Source: Hamadaea sp013361475
GTDB taxonomy: Bacteria > Actinomycetota > Actinomycetes > Mycobacteriales > Micromonosporaceae
Direction: 5' to 3'
Length of the DNA stretch: 64,000 bases
NCBI RefSeq assembly: GCF_040654195.1
Contig: NZ_JBFAHM010000001.1
Location: 186,001 to 250,000 of the forward strand
The stretch's first letter is position 1. The number at the start of each line of letters is the position of its first letter. This document shows, in pieces, positions 25,821-32,954 of this stretch. The notes under the pieces were generated by a model. It had not been told where the DNA came from. It searched no databases and saw nothing but the letters and a program-made list of their open reading frames with translations. The position numbers were made by a program, and so were the translations under genes.

Positions 25821-26468
25821 GTGCTCGACCTCGCCATTCTCGGCATCCTCCACGAGGCCCCCATGCACGGTTATGAGCTGCGGAAACAGCTTGCTCTCAA
25901 GATCGGCCCGATGCGGGCGGCGATCAGTTACGGCTCGCTCTACCCGACCCTGCGGCGGCTGCAGGCCAGCGGCTGGATCGCCGAGGCGGGGGAGAGTTCG
26001 GCGGACGACGAGGCGGTACCGCCGCTGACCAGCCGTCGTGGCCGGGTCGTGTACAAGATCACAGCCGAAGGCAAGGAACGCTTCCAGGAACTGCTGGCCC
26101 AGACCGGCCCGGAGACCTACGACGATCCGGGGTTCGGCGTGCACTTCGCCTTCTTCGCCCGGACCGACGCCGAGATCCGGCTGCGCATCCTCGAAGGCCG
26201 CCGGCGCAAGGTCGAGGAGCGCCGCGAAGGACTACGCGACGTACTCGCCCGCGCGGCGGAGCGCGTCGACGCGTACACCCTGGAACTGCAACGGCATGGA
26301 CTGGACGCGGCCGAGCGCGAGGTGCGCTGGCTGGAGGAGCTGATCGCGAACGAGCGGTCCGGCCGTGCGCCGTCGCAGCGTGCCCAGGCCGCCACCGATC
26401 CCGAGACTTCCGCGGTCCAACCGGGCCACGAAGAAGAACCGCCTGGCCAGACGCCGAGGCGGATGTGA
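25821..26468 (+). CDS. PadR-family transcriptional regulator (Rv0047c-type)
   Basis: A 215-residue PadR protein. The winged-helix DNA-binding domain (LAILGILHEAPMHGYELRKQL, SYGSLYPTLRRLQASGWI) includes an inserted loop before GRVVYKITAEGKERFQELL. A long C-terminal coiled-coil dimerisation region (about 110-180) and a charged tail follow. GTG at 25821 is the start, since VLDLAILG is the canonical PadR beginning. It lies 19 bases before ino1, the same pairing as Rv0047c/ino1 in mycobacteria, and a palindromic site precedes it. Confidence 0.93.
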   Translation: MLDLAILGILHEAPMHGYELRKQLALKIGPMRAAISYGSLYPTLRRLQASGWIAEAGESSADDEAVPPLTSRRGRVVYKITAEGKERFQELLAQTGPETYDDPGFGVHFAFFARTDAEIRLRILEGRRRKVEERREGLRDVLARAAERVDAYTLELQRHGLDAAEREVRWLEELIANERSGRAPSQRAQAATDPETSAVQPGHEEEPPGQTPRRM

Positions 26469-26487
26469 ACAAGAAGGAGGCACCCAG

Positions 26488-27567
26488 ATGGGTTCCGTCC
26501 GCGTAGCCATCGTCGGCGTCGGCAACTGCGCCTCGTCCCTGGTTCAGGGCGTCGAGTACTACCGCAACGCCGATCCCAGCGAGCGCGTACCCGGTCTCAT
26601 GCATGTCGATTTCGGCGGTTACCACGTTCGTGACGTCGAGTTCGTGGCGGCGTTCGACGTCGACGCGAAGAAGGTCGGCCAGGACCTCGCCGCGGCCATC
26701 GTGGCCAGCGAGAACAACACGATCAAGCTGTGCGACGTGCCGCCGACGGGCGTGACCGTCCAGCGCGGCCCGACGCACGACGGCCTGGGGCAGTACTACC
26801 AGGAGATCGTGCAGGAGTCCGACGAGGCGCCGGTCGACGTGGCCGAGGCCCTCCGGGCGGCCCAGGTCGACGTCGTCGTCTCCTACCTGCCGGTCGGCTC
26901 GGAAGTGGCCGACAAGTTCTACGCGCAGGCGGCGATCGACGCCGGTTGTGCGTTCGTGAACGCGCTGCCGGTCTTCATCGCTTCCGACCCGGTGTGGGCG
27001 AAGAAGTTCTCCGACGCCGGGCTGCCGATCGTCGGTGACGACATCAAGTCCCAGGTCGGCGCGACCATCGTGCACCGCGCGCTGGCGAAGCTGTTCGAGG
27101 ACCGCGGCGTCGAGCTGCTGCGGACCTACCAGCTGAACTTCGGCGGCAACATGGACTTCATGAACATGCTGGAGCGCACCCGCCTGGTCTCGAAGAAGAT
27201 CTCGAAGACGCAGTCGGTCACGTCCCAGATCCCGCACGAGATCAACAAGGGCGACGTCCACATCGGACCGTCGGACCACGTGCCGTGGCTGTCGGACCGC
27301 AAGTGGGCCTACATCCGGCTGGAGGGTCGCGCCTTCGGCGACGTCCCGCTGAACGCCGAGCTCAAGCTCGAGGTGTGGGACTCGCCGAACTCGGCCGGCG
27401 TCATCATCGACGCGGTCCGCGCGGCGAAGATCGCCCTCGACCGCAAGATCGGCGGCCCGATCCTGTCCGCGTCGAGCTACTTCATGAAGTCGCCGCCGGT
27501 GCAGTACAACGACCACGACGCGCACGAGGCCGTGGAGGCCTTCATCCGCGGCGAGGTCGAGCGCTGA
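26488..27567 (+). CDS. ino1: Inositol-3-phosphate synthase
   Basis: A 359-residue NAD-dependent myo-inositol-phosphate synthase, which converts glucose 6-phosphate to inositol 3-phosphate, the first step to phosphatidylinositol, PIMs and mycothiol. MGSVRVAIVGVGNCASSLVQG is the NAD-binding motif. NTIKLCDVPPTGVTVQRGPTHDGLG, DDIKSQVGATIVHR and LNFGGNMDFMNM follow as in the actinobacterial short-form enzymes. ATG at 26488 has AAGGAGG at an ideal distance. Probably co-transcribed with the preceding padR-like gene. Confidence 0.97.
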   Translation: MGSVRVAIVGVGNCASSLVQGVEYYRNADPSERVPGLMHVDFGGYHVRDVEFVAAFDVDAKKVGQDLAAAIVASENNTIKLCDVPPTGVTVQRGPTHDGLGQYYQEIVQESDEAPVDVAEALRAAQVDVVVSYLPVGSEVADKFYAQAAIDAGCAFVNALPVFIASDPVWAKKFSDAGLPIVGDDIKSQVGATIVHRALAKLFEDRGVELLRTYQLNFGGNMDFMNMLERTRLVSKKISKTQSVTSQIPHEINKGDVHIGPSDHVPWLSDRKWAYIRLEGRAFGDVPLNAELKLEVWDSPNSAGVIIDAVRAAKIALDRKIGGPILSASSYFMKSPPVQYNDHDAHEAVEAFIRGEVER

Positions 27568-27596
27568 ACCACCCCGCCGAACAGATCGACGGGATA

Positions 27597-27642
27597 GCAT
27601 CCTCCCCGGCAAGGTCCATTCAGGATTTTCTGGGGAGGATGC
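27597..27642 (+). promoter_or_regulatory. Hairpin that encloses the Shine-Dalgarno of the next gene
   Basis: GCATCCTCCCC (27597-27607) pairs perfectly with GGGGAGGATGC (27632-27642), an 11-bp stem with a 24-base loop. The second arm contains the GGAGG ribosome binding site of the gene starting with TTG at 27644. It may be the ino1 terminator, but it would also hide the ribosome binding site of any read-through transcript. Confidence 0.6.
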
Positions 27643-27643
27643 T

Positions 27644-28615
27644 TTGCGTAGAAGGACAATCTTCAAAGCCGCGGCTGCCGCTGCGGTCGCCGCTCCGGCC
27701 GCGGCGGTGCTCGGCGAATCGCCGGCCCAGGCGTACGCCACTTATGACGTGGCCGTGTGCGAGCAGTACCACAACCAGATCCAGATCTACCCGTCCAGCT
27801 CGGCGTGGAGCACGTCCACGCTGAAGTGGAGCTTCAGCCCGGGCACCGCGAGCGGCTGGTCGAACCTGTCGGACGTGAAGTTCCGCAATACGGCCGCCTT
27901 CGGAGTGGTCGCCCTCGTCACCGCGTCGGGCGGGAAGGTCGGCATCGTCAACAAGACCGACGAGGCCGCGCAGGAACTCAACGACGTCCTCTGGTCGGCG
28001 ACCCCGGGCAACAACCCGCACGCGATCGAGCGCATCCCCAACATCGGGGCGATCGTCGTGGCCTCCTCCGGCGGATACCTTTATCTCTACGGTCCCACCG
28101 CGATCAGCGACCCGAGCACCCTCGCACTGGTTCAGACCATCTCGTTCCCGGGCGCGCACGGCGTCTGGTGGGACGACGTCACCGGCAAGCTGTGGGCCAT
28201 CGGCCAGGACTACGCGCGGATCTACACGGTGTCGGGCACGTATCGGTCGACGCGGCTGTCGCTGTCGCGCTCGATCTCGATCGGCGCCCACCTCGGGCAC
28301 AGCCTCGACGCGAGCTATTCGAACAGCAACCTGCTGCTCGCGACCGACGGCAGCAAGGTCATGACCCTCGACAAGACCACGTACGCGGTGACGCAGGCGT
28401 ACGGCGACAACGCCGTCAAGTCCTACTCGCAGCACAGCTCGGGCGAACGGTTCTGGGTGCAGGCGACCGGCGCGACCTATCACGGGGACACCCGCAACTG
28501 GGTCAGCCCCAGCGTCCAGTTCTTCGACGCCACCGGGGCCAAATCGTTCACCCGATCCCTGTCGTACGGGGCGGAGTTCTACAAGGCCCGCCTGTACAAC
28601 GTGAACTTCCACTGA
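27644..28615 (+). CDS. DUF6528-like secreted protein
   Basis: A 323-residue protein with a Tat-like signal peptide (MRRRTIFKAAAAAAVAAPAAAV, cleavage after AQA). The mature part has repeated beta-strand motifs (VAVCEQYHNQIQIYP, HGVWWDDVTGKLWAIG, GHSLDASYSNSNLLLATDG) consistent with a beta-propeller, and I assign it to DUF6528. It begins with TTG, eight bases after a Shine-Dalgarno that is buried in a hairpin. It is likely extracellular. Its ligand and function are unknown. Confidence 0.7.
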   Translation: MRRRTIFKAAAAAAVAAPAAAVLGESPAQAYATYDVAVCEQYHNQIQIYPSSSAWSTSTLKWSFSPGTASGWSNLSDVKFRNTAAFGVVALVTASGGKVGIVNKTDEAAQELNDVLWSATPGNNPHAIERIPNIGAIVVASSGGYLYLYGPTAISDPSTLALVQTISFPGAHGVWWDDVTGKLWAIGQDYARIYTVSGTYRSTRLSLSRSISIGAHLGHSLDASYSNSNLLLATDGSKVMTLDKTTYAVTQAYGDNAVKSYSQHSSGERFWVQATGATYHGDTRNWVSPSVQFFDATGAKSFTRSLSYGAEFYKARLYNVNFH

Positions 28616-28694
28616 GAGTCGTCGATCGACTACCGAGCGGGAACCCGGCAAGAAGGCCTTTACCGGATTGCTGGGTTCCTGTCACAGTGGGCTT

Positions 28695-29171
28695 ATGCCC
28701 AAGGCACCTGTGCTGGACAAGGTCGCGGTGGATCTCGCCCACGGCCACACCCAGCCCGCCATCCAGCGGCTCAGCAGCCTGGTCAACGCGTACCCGCATG
28801 ACCTCGACCTGCGCCACCGCCTCGCGGCCGTGCACCGGATGACCGGCAACGCCGTCGAAGCCGGTCGCTGGGACTACCTCAACCCGACCGCCGAACCGGC
28901 CGAGACCAGCGCGTTCGAGCGAGCCTTCCCCTCCGCACCTCGCCGGCTCGCCGCACTGCGCTGGCGAGGATCGGCCGATCTCGCGCCGACCGAGCACGCC
29001 CGGCGACGGCTGGTCGAGCTCACCGAGGCCGCGGAGCGGGAGGTCGCACCGCCGGCCGAAACGCGGCCGCGTGGCCGCCGCGGCGCGCTCGCTGTCGCGG
29101 CTCTGGCGGGTGCCCTCGCGGTGGTCGCCTTGGCCGTCCTGGGCGCTGTGACCGTCCTTCAGGCCTTCTGA
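28695..29171 (+). CDS. DUF6584-like TPR/membrane protein, copy 1
   Basis: A 158-residue protein. The N-terminal half is a tetratricopeptide-like helical pair (DLAHGHTQPAIQRLSSLVNAYPHDLDLRHRLAAVHRMTGNAVEAGRWDYLNP), and the C-terminus is one membrane helix (ALAVAALAGALAVVALAVLGAV). ATG at 28695 is preferred over an upstream alternative start at 28668. It closely parallels the next gene and appears to be its tandem paralogue. Its function is unknown; a membrane-anchored adaptor is possible. Confidence 0.72.
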   Translation: MPKAPVLDKVAVDLAHGHTQPAIQRLSSLVNAYPHDLDLRHRLAAVHRMTGNAVEAGRWDYLNPTAEPAETSAFERAFPSAPRRLAALRWRGSADLAPTEHARRRLVELTEAAEREVAPPAETRPRGRRGALAVAALAGALAVVALAVLGAVTVLQAF

Positions 29172-29179
29172 AACCTGTG

Positions 29180-29209
29180 TTGCGGTTTCGTTACATTCGC
29201 GCCTAGCAT
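29180..29209 (+). promoter_or_regulatory. Possible sigma-70-type promoter for the second DUF6584 gene
   Basis: TTGCGG (29180-29185) and TAGCAT (29204-29209) are separated by 18 bases, and the GTG start follows about 30 bases later. It fits housekeeping promoter geometry but was picked by eye. Confidence 0.35.
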
Positions 29210-29238
29210 CCACAGTCGTCAACCCAGATCATGTGTGA

Positions 29239-29736
29239 GTGGCAAAAGCCGATGTCCTCGCCCGGGTCAAACGGGACCTTGCCGCTGGTCATACCTACCT
29301 CGCCACGCAGCGGTTACGCACGCTCGTCGCGTCCCACCCCGATGATCTGGAGATCTACCGGCTGCTGTGTTCGGTCTACCGGCAGACGGGCAACCTGGCC
29401 GAAGCCGGTCGCTGGGGCTTCCTGACCGACGAGGTACGCCCGGACGAACTGGCCGCCTTCGCCCGAGTCCACGCCGACCCCTGGTCCCGCGTACGCCTCC
29501 TGCGGTGGACCGGCGATCCGGCGACGCTGGCCGGGCCGATCCAGGAGCGGTTGACCGAGCTGCTCGCCGAGGCGGAGCGCTCCGGGCCGCCGGAGGTCTG
29601 GGTGGGCTCCTACCGGGCTCCGGTGCGTACCCGGGGTTCGCTGGTCCCGTGTCTGTTCACCGCGATCGCCTTGGGCGTCGTCGTGGTGCTCGCCGGGATC
29701 GGGGCCGTCCGGGCGATCGTCTGGCTGGTCGAATAG
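29239..29736 (+). CDS. DUF6584-like TPR/membrane protein, copy 2
   Basis: A 165-residue paralogue of the preceding gene. It shares the layout DLAAGHTYLATQRLRTLVASHPDDLEIYRLLCSVYRQTGNLAEAGRWGFL, followed by a loop and a C-terminal membrane helix (LFTAIALGVVVVLAGIGAVRAIVWLV). The conserved 'GxAxEAGRWxxL' ending of the helical pair is present in both copies. It starts with GTG at 29239. The gene has its own likely promoter. Function unknown. Confidence 0.75.
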   Translation: MAKADVLARVKRDLAAGHTYLATQRLRTLVASHPDDLEIYRLLCSVYRQTGNLAEAGRWGFLTDEVRPDELAAFARVHADPWSRVRLLRWTGDPATLAGPIQERLTELLAEAERSGPPEVWVGSYRAPVRTRGSLVPCLFTAIALGVVVVLAGIGAVRAIVWLVE

Positions 29737-29829
29737 AGGGTGTGAGCAGCGTCGTTCCCATCCGGCGACGGGGTGAACAGCTCGTGCAGCATGTCCCGAT
29801 TCGCCGTTCCGTCACATACGCTAGGTCGC

Positions 29830-31203
29830 GTGCCGCCGCCGACCACCTCGCCCGCCGTCACCGCTGACCTGGAGCGCAAGGTCGACGGGCACTACCTGCG
29901 GGCCATTCTCGGCGCGCGCGAGTTCCGGCGGCTGCTCACGGTCCGGCTGCTCAGCCAACTCTCGGACGGCTGGTTCCAAGCCGGCCTCGCTGGTTCCCTG
30001 CTGTTCAATCCCTCGAAGCAGTCGAGCGCCCTGGCAGTGGCGGCGGGCTTCGCCGTGTTGCTGTTGCCCTACTCACTGCTGGGGCCGTTCATCGGGGTCT
30101 TCCTCGACCGCTGGGACCGCCGCGTCGCACTGGCGCTGGCCAATCTGAGCCGGGCCGTCCTGGTCGTGCCGGCCGCCGCCCTCATCTGGGTCGGCGATCA
30201 GGGACCACGGTTCGGGCTAGCCGCCCTCCTCATCATCGCGATCAACCGGTTCTTCCTGGCCGGGCTGTCCGCGTCGCTGCCGAAGGTGGTCGACGACTCC
30301 CGCCTGGTCACCGCGAACGCGCTGGCCTCGACCGCCGGCACGATCTGCTACTCGATCGGCCTCTTCTCGTCCGCCGCGCTCGTCGCAACCTCGCTCGTCC
30401 ACACCACCCAGCACGGGTACGCCGGGATCGCCGCCTTCGCGGCCATCGGCTACCTGGCCTCCGGCCTGCTCACGTACGCCTCGTTCGGGCCGGGCAAGCT
30501 CGGCCCGGAAGACGAGGAACGGCCGACGATCGGAGTGTGGACCGCCGTCGTCGACGTCGCCCGGGGAATGGTCCGGGGTCTGCGCCACCTCGCCGAGCGG
30601 CCGCCCGCCGCCCGAGCCATGCTGCTGACCGGCGGGCACCGATTCCTCTACGGCTACCTCACCTTGGCCGTACTGCTGCTCTACAGCCGCTACTTCGGCC
30701 ACGGCACGGCGAACCACACGACACAATCCCTGTGGTCGTTGGGGCAGGTCGTGATCGCGGGGGCCGCCGGCGCCGGGATAGCCGCCGTGATCACTCCGGC
30801 CGCCGGCCGGCGATTCGGGCCCCAACGCTGGATCACCCTGCTGCTCGCCGGGATCGCGGTCGCGATCCTCGCCCTCGGGCTGCCCTTCGTGGCGCCGTTG
30901 CTGCTGATCGCGGCCGCACTGATGAACATCGCGTCGCAGAGCATGAAGATCATCGTGGACGCGACCTTGCAACACGAGTGCGAGGACGATTACCGAGGCC
31001 GCATCTTCAGCCTGAACGACACCGTCTTCAACGCGATGATGGTGCTCGGGCTGTTCCTCGCGGCGCTGACCCTGCCACCGGACGGCAAATCGGCGGGCGC
31101 CCTCATCGGCATCGCGACCGGATACGCCCTCCTCGCCGTGTGGTTCGGCGGCGGACTGCGGCGGCGGCGCGCCGAACCGGCCCCGTCCGAGGAGACGACC
31201 TAG
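29830..31203 (+). CDS. MFS transporter
   Basis: A 457-residue major facilitator superfamily protein with about 12 membrane segments. The N-terminal half shows LLSQLSDGWFQAGLAGSLLF and a motif A-like FIGVFLDRWDRRVALALAN, typical of drug or metabolite exporters. GTG at 29830 is chosen because it begins the ordered part; an upstream start at 29773 adds an unlikely leader. It is convergent with pcnA, the two stop codons overlapping by four bases. The substrate is unknown. Confidence 0.88.
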   Translation: MPPPTTSPAVTADLERKVDGHYLRAILGAREFRRLLTVRLLSQLSDGWFQAGLAGSLLFNPSKQSSALAVAAGFAVLLLPYSLLGPFIGVFLDRWDRRVALALANLSRAVLVVPAAALIWVGDQGPRFGLAALLIIAINRFFLAGLSASLPKVVDDSRLVTANALASTAGTICYSIGLFSSAALVATSLVHTTQHGYAGIAAFAAIGYLASGLLTYASFGPGKLGPEDEERPTIGVWTAVVDVARGMVRGLRHLAERPPAARAMLLTGGHRFLYGYLTLAVLLLYSRYFGHGTANHTTQSLWSLGQVVIAGAAGAGIAAVITPAAGRRFGPQRWITLLLAGIAVAILALGLPFVAPLLLIAAALMNIASQSMKIIVDATLQHECEDDYRGRIFSLNDTVFNAMMVLGLFLAALTLPPDGKSAGALIGIATGYALLAVWFGGGLRRRRAEPAPSEETT

Positions 31204-32633
31204 AGGTTGTCCTCGGCCCAGGCACGCAGTTCGTGTTCAGCCTCGTCCCGGCTGAGCGGGCCGCGCTCCAGGCGTACCTCTTTGAGATGCTTCCAGGCCC
31301 GGCCCACCAACGGACCCGGCGGCAGGCCGAGCAGCTCCATGATCGCGTTGCCGTCCAGATCGGGCCGGACCTTGGCCAGGTCCTCCTCGGCGGCGATCCG
31401 GGAGATGCGCTCTTCCAGAGCGTCGTAGTCGGCGGCGAGTTGCGCGGCCTTGCGCCGATTGCGGGTCGTGCAGTCGGACCGGGTCAGCTTGTGGAGGCGG
31501 GGGAGCAGCTCACCGGCGTCGTGGACGTAGCGGCGGACGGCCGAGTCGGTCCACTCGCCGCGGCCGTAACCGTAGAAGCGCAGGTGCAGGGAGATCAGAC
31601 CGACCACCGGGCTGATCACGTCCTTGGGGTATTTGAGCAGCTTGAGCCGGTGCTTGGCCAGCCGCGCGCCGACCAGCTCATGGTGGTGGAAGCTGACCCG
31701 GCCGTCCGCACCGACCGCCTTGGTCGCTGGCTTGCCGATGTCGTGCAGCAACGCCGAGAGCCGCAGCACCAGGTCGGGTCCGGTGTCGGCGGTGTCGAGG
31801 TCCACCGCGTTCTGCACCACCGTCAGGGTGTGCTCGTAGACGTCCTTGTGCTGGGCGTGCTCGTCGATCTCCATCTTCAGCTCGGTCAGCTCCGGCAGGA
31901 AGATCTCGGCCAGTCCCGTCTCGACCAGCAGACGCAGCCCGGTCACCGGGTCCTCGCCGAGCATCAGCTTGCTGAACTCGTCGCGTACGCGTTCCGCCGT
32001 GATCCGGGTGAGCTGCCCAGACATGTCGGACATGGCGCGGATGACCGGCTCGTCGACGACGAAGCGCAGCTGAGCGGCGAACCGGGCGGCCCGCAGCATC
32101 CGCAGCGGATCGTCGCCGAAACTCTGCTCCGGCGCCTTGGGCGTACGGATGATCCGGTCGCGCAGGTCGTCGAGTCCGCCGTAGAGGTCGGTGAAGCGGT
32201 GATCATGCAGGCTGACGGCCATCGCGTTGATGCTGAAATCGCGGCGGCTCAAGTCGTCGCCGAGGGAGGTGCCGTACTGCACCGCCGGATTACGGCTGAC
32301 CCCGTCGTAGGACTCCGCCCGGTACGTCGTGATCTCCAGACGCAGCCCGTCGCGGAACGCTCCGATCGTGCCGAACTCGCGCCCGGTCTCCCAGGTGGCC
32401 TCGGCCCAGCCCTTCACGATGCGCAGCGTCTCGTCCGGATGCGCGTCGGTGCAGAAGTCGAGATCGTCGCCGAGCCGGCCGAGAAGCGCGTCGCGGACGG
32501 AACCGCCGACGAGGTGGATGTCGTGTCCGGCCTGGGCGAACCGGCGGCCCAGCTCGTCGGCCACGGGAAAACGCGCCAGCAGCGCGTGCACGGCATCGCG
32601 CTGGGCGGTGGTCAGGGCATTCGTGTTCGACAT
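31200..32633 (-). CDS. pcnA: CCA tRNA nucleotidyltransferase / poly(A) polymerase family
   Basis: A 477-residue class II nucleotidyltransferase that adds or repairs the CCA tail of tRNAs. The catalytic GGSVRDALLGRLGDDLDFCTDA, followed by SRRDFSINAM, PLRMLRAARFAAQL and ERVRDEFSKLM, is diagnostic. An HD phosphohydrolase domain follows (RLSALLHDIGKPATK), as in the mycobacterial PcnA (Rv3907c). It lies beside murJ as in other actinobacterial origin regions, although here it is divergent from murJ with a 320-base repeat-rich gap. Confidence 0.95.
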   Translation of the reverse strand: MSNTNALTTAQRDAVHALLARFPVADELGRRFAQAGHDIHLVGGSVRDALLGRLGDDLDFCTDAHPDETLRIVKGWAEATWETGREFGTIGAFRDGLRLEITTYRAESYDGVSRNPAVQYGTSLGDDLSRRDFSINAMAVSLHDHRFTDLYGGLDDLRDRIIRTPKAPEQSFGDDPLRMLRAARFAAQLRFVVDEPVIRAMSDMSGQLTRITAERVRDEFSKLMLGEDPVTGLRLLVETGLAEIFLPELTELKMEIDEHAQHKDVYEHTLTVVQNAVDLDTADTGPDLVLRLSALLHDIGKPATKAVGADGRVSFHHHELVGARLAKHRLKLLKYPKDVISPVVGLISLHLRFYGYGRGEWTDSAVRRYVHDAGELLPRLHKLTRSDCTTRNRRKAAQLAADYDALEERISRIAAEEDLAKVRPDLDGNAIMELLGLPPGPLVGRAWKHLKEVRLERGPLSRDEAEHELRAWAEDNL

Positions 32634-32766
32634 CGGTCAGCCAGCCTACCGGGCGGGTCACACATGCTCGCGGCCCGGATCGCTTTGATCATCGCCGCGA
32701 CGACGTTGTTACGCCGGACATTTCGCCGCGCGAAACAGCATGGCTGGCGCAATGATCACGCCACGC

Positions 32767-32876
32767 GGCAGGCAAGCGGCGCAGCAAGCGGCAGGCAGCG
32801 GCAGCCGAGCGGCGGGCAAGCGGCAGCCGAGCGGCAGGCGAGCGCAGGGCAAGCGCCGGGCAAGCGTCAGCAGGCG
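32767..32876. repeat. Low-complexity GCGGCA-type repeats between pcnA and murJ
   Basis: Imperfect repeats of AGCGGCAGCCGAGCGGC and shorter CAAGCGGCA words fill most of the 320-base gap between divergent pcnA and murJ. A possible ORF at 32740-32958 is compositionally abnormal and is rejected. In M. tuberculosis this gap holds two genes (mutT4 and Rv3909); neither is recognisable here. Confidence 0.6.
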
Positions 32877-32954
32877 CGACAGCGATGGTCAGGGCGAGCC
32901 CCGGCCAGGAGCGGCGCGGAAGCGCAGCACAACTGGAGCCGTTAGGGTGGCGCG

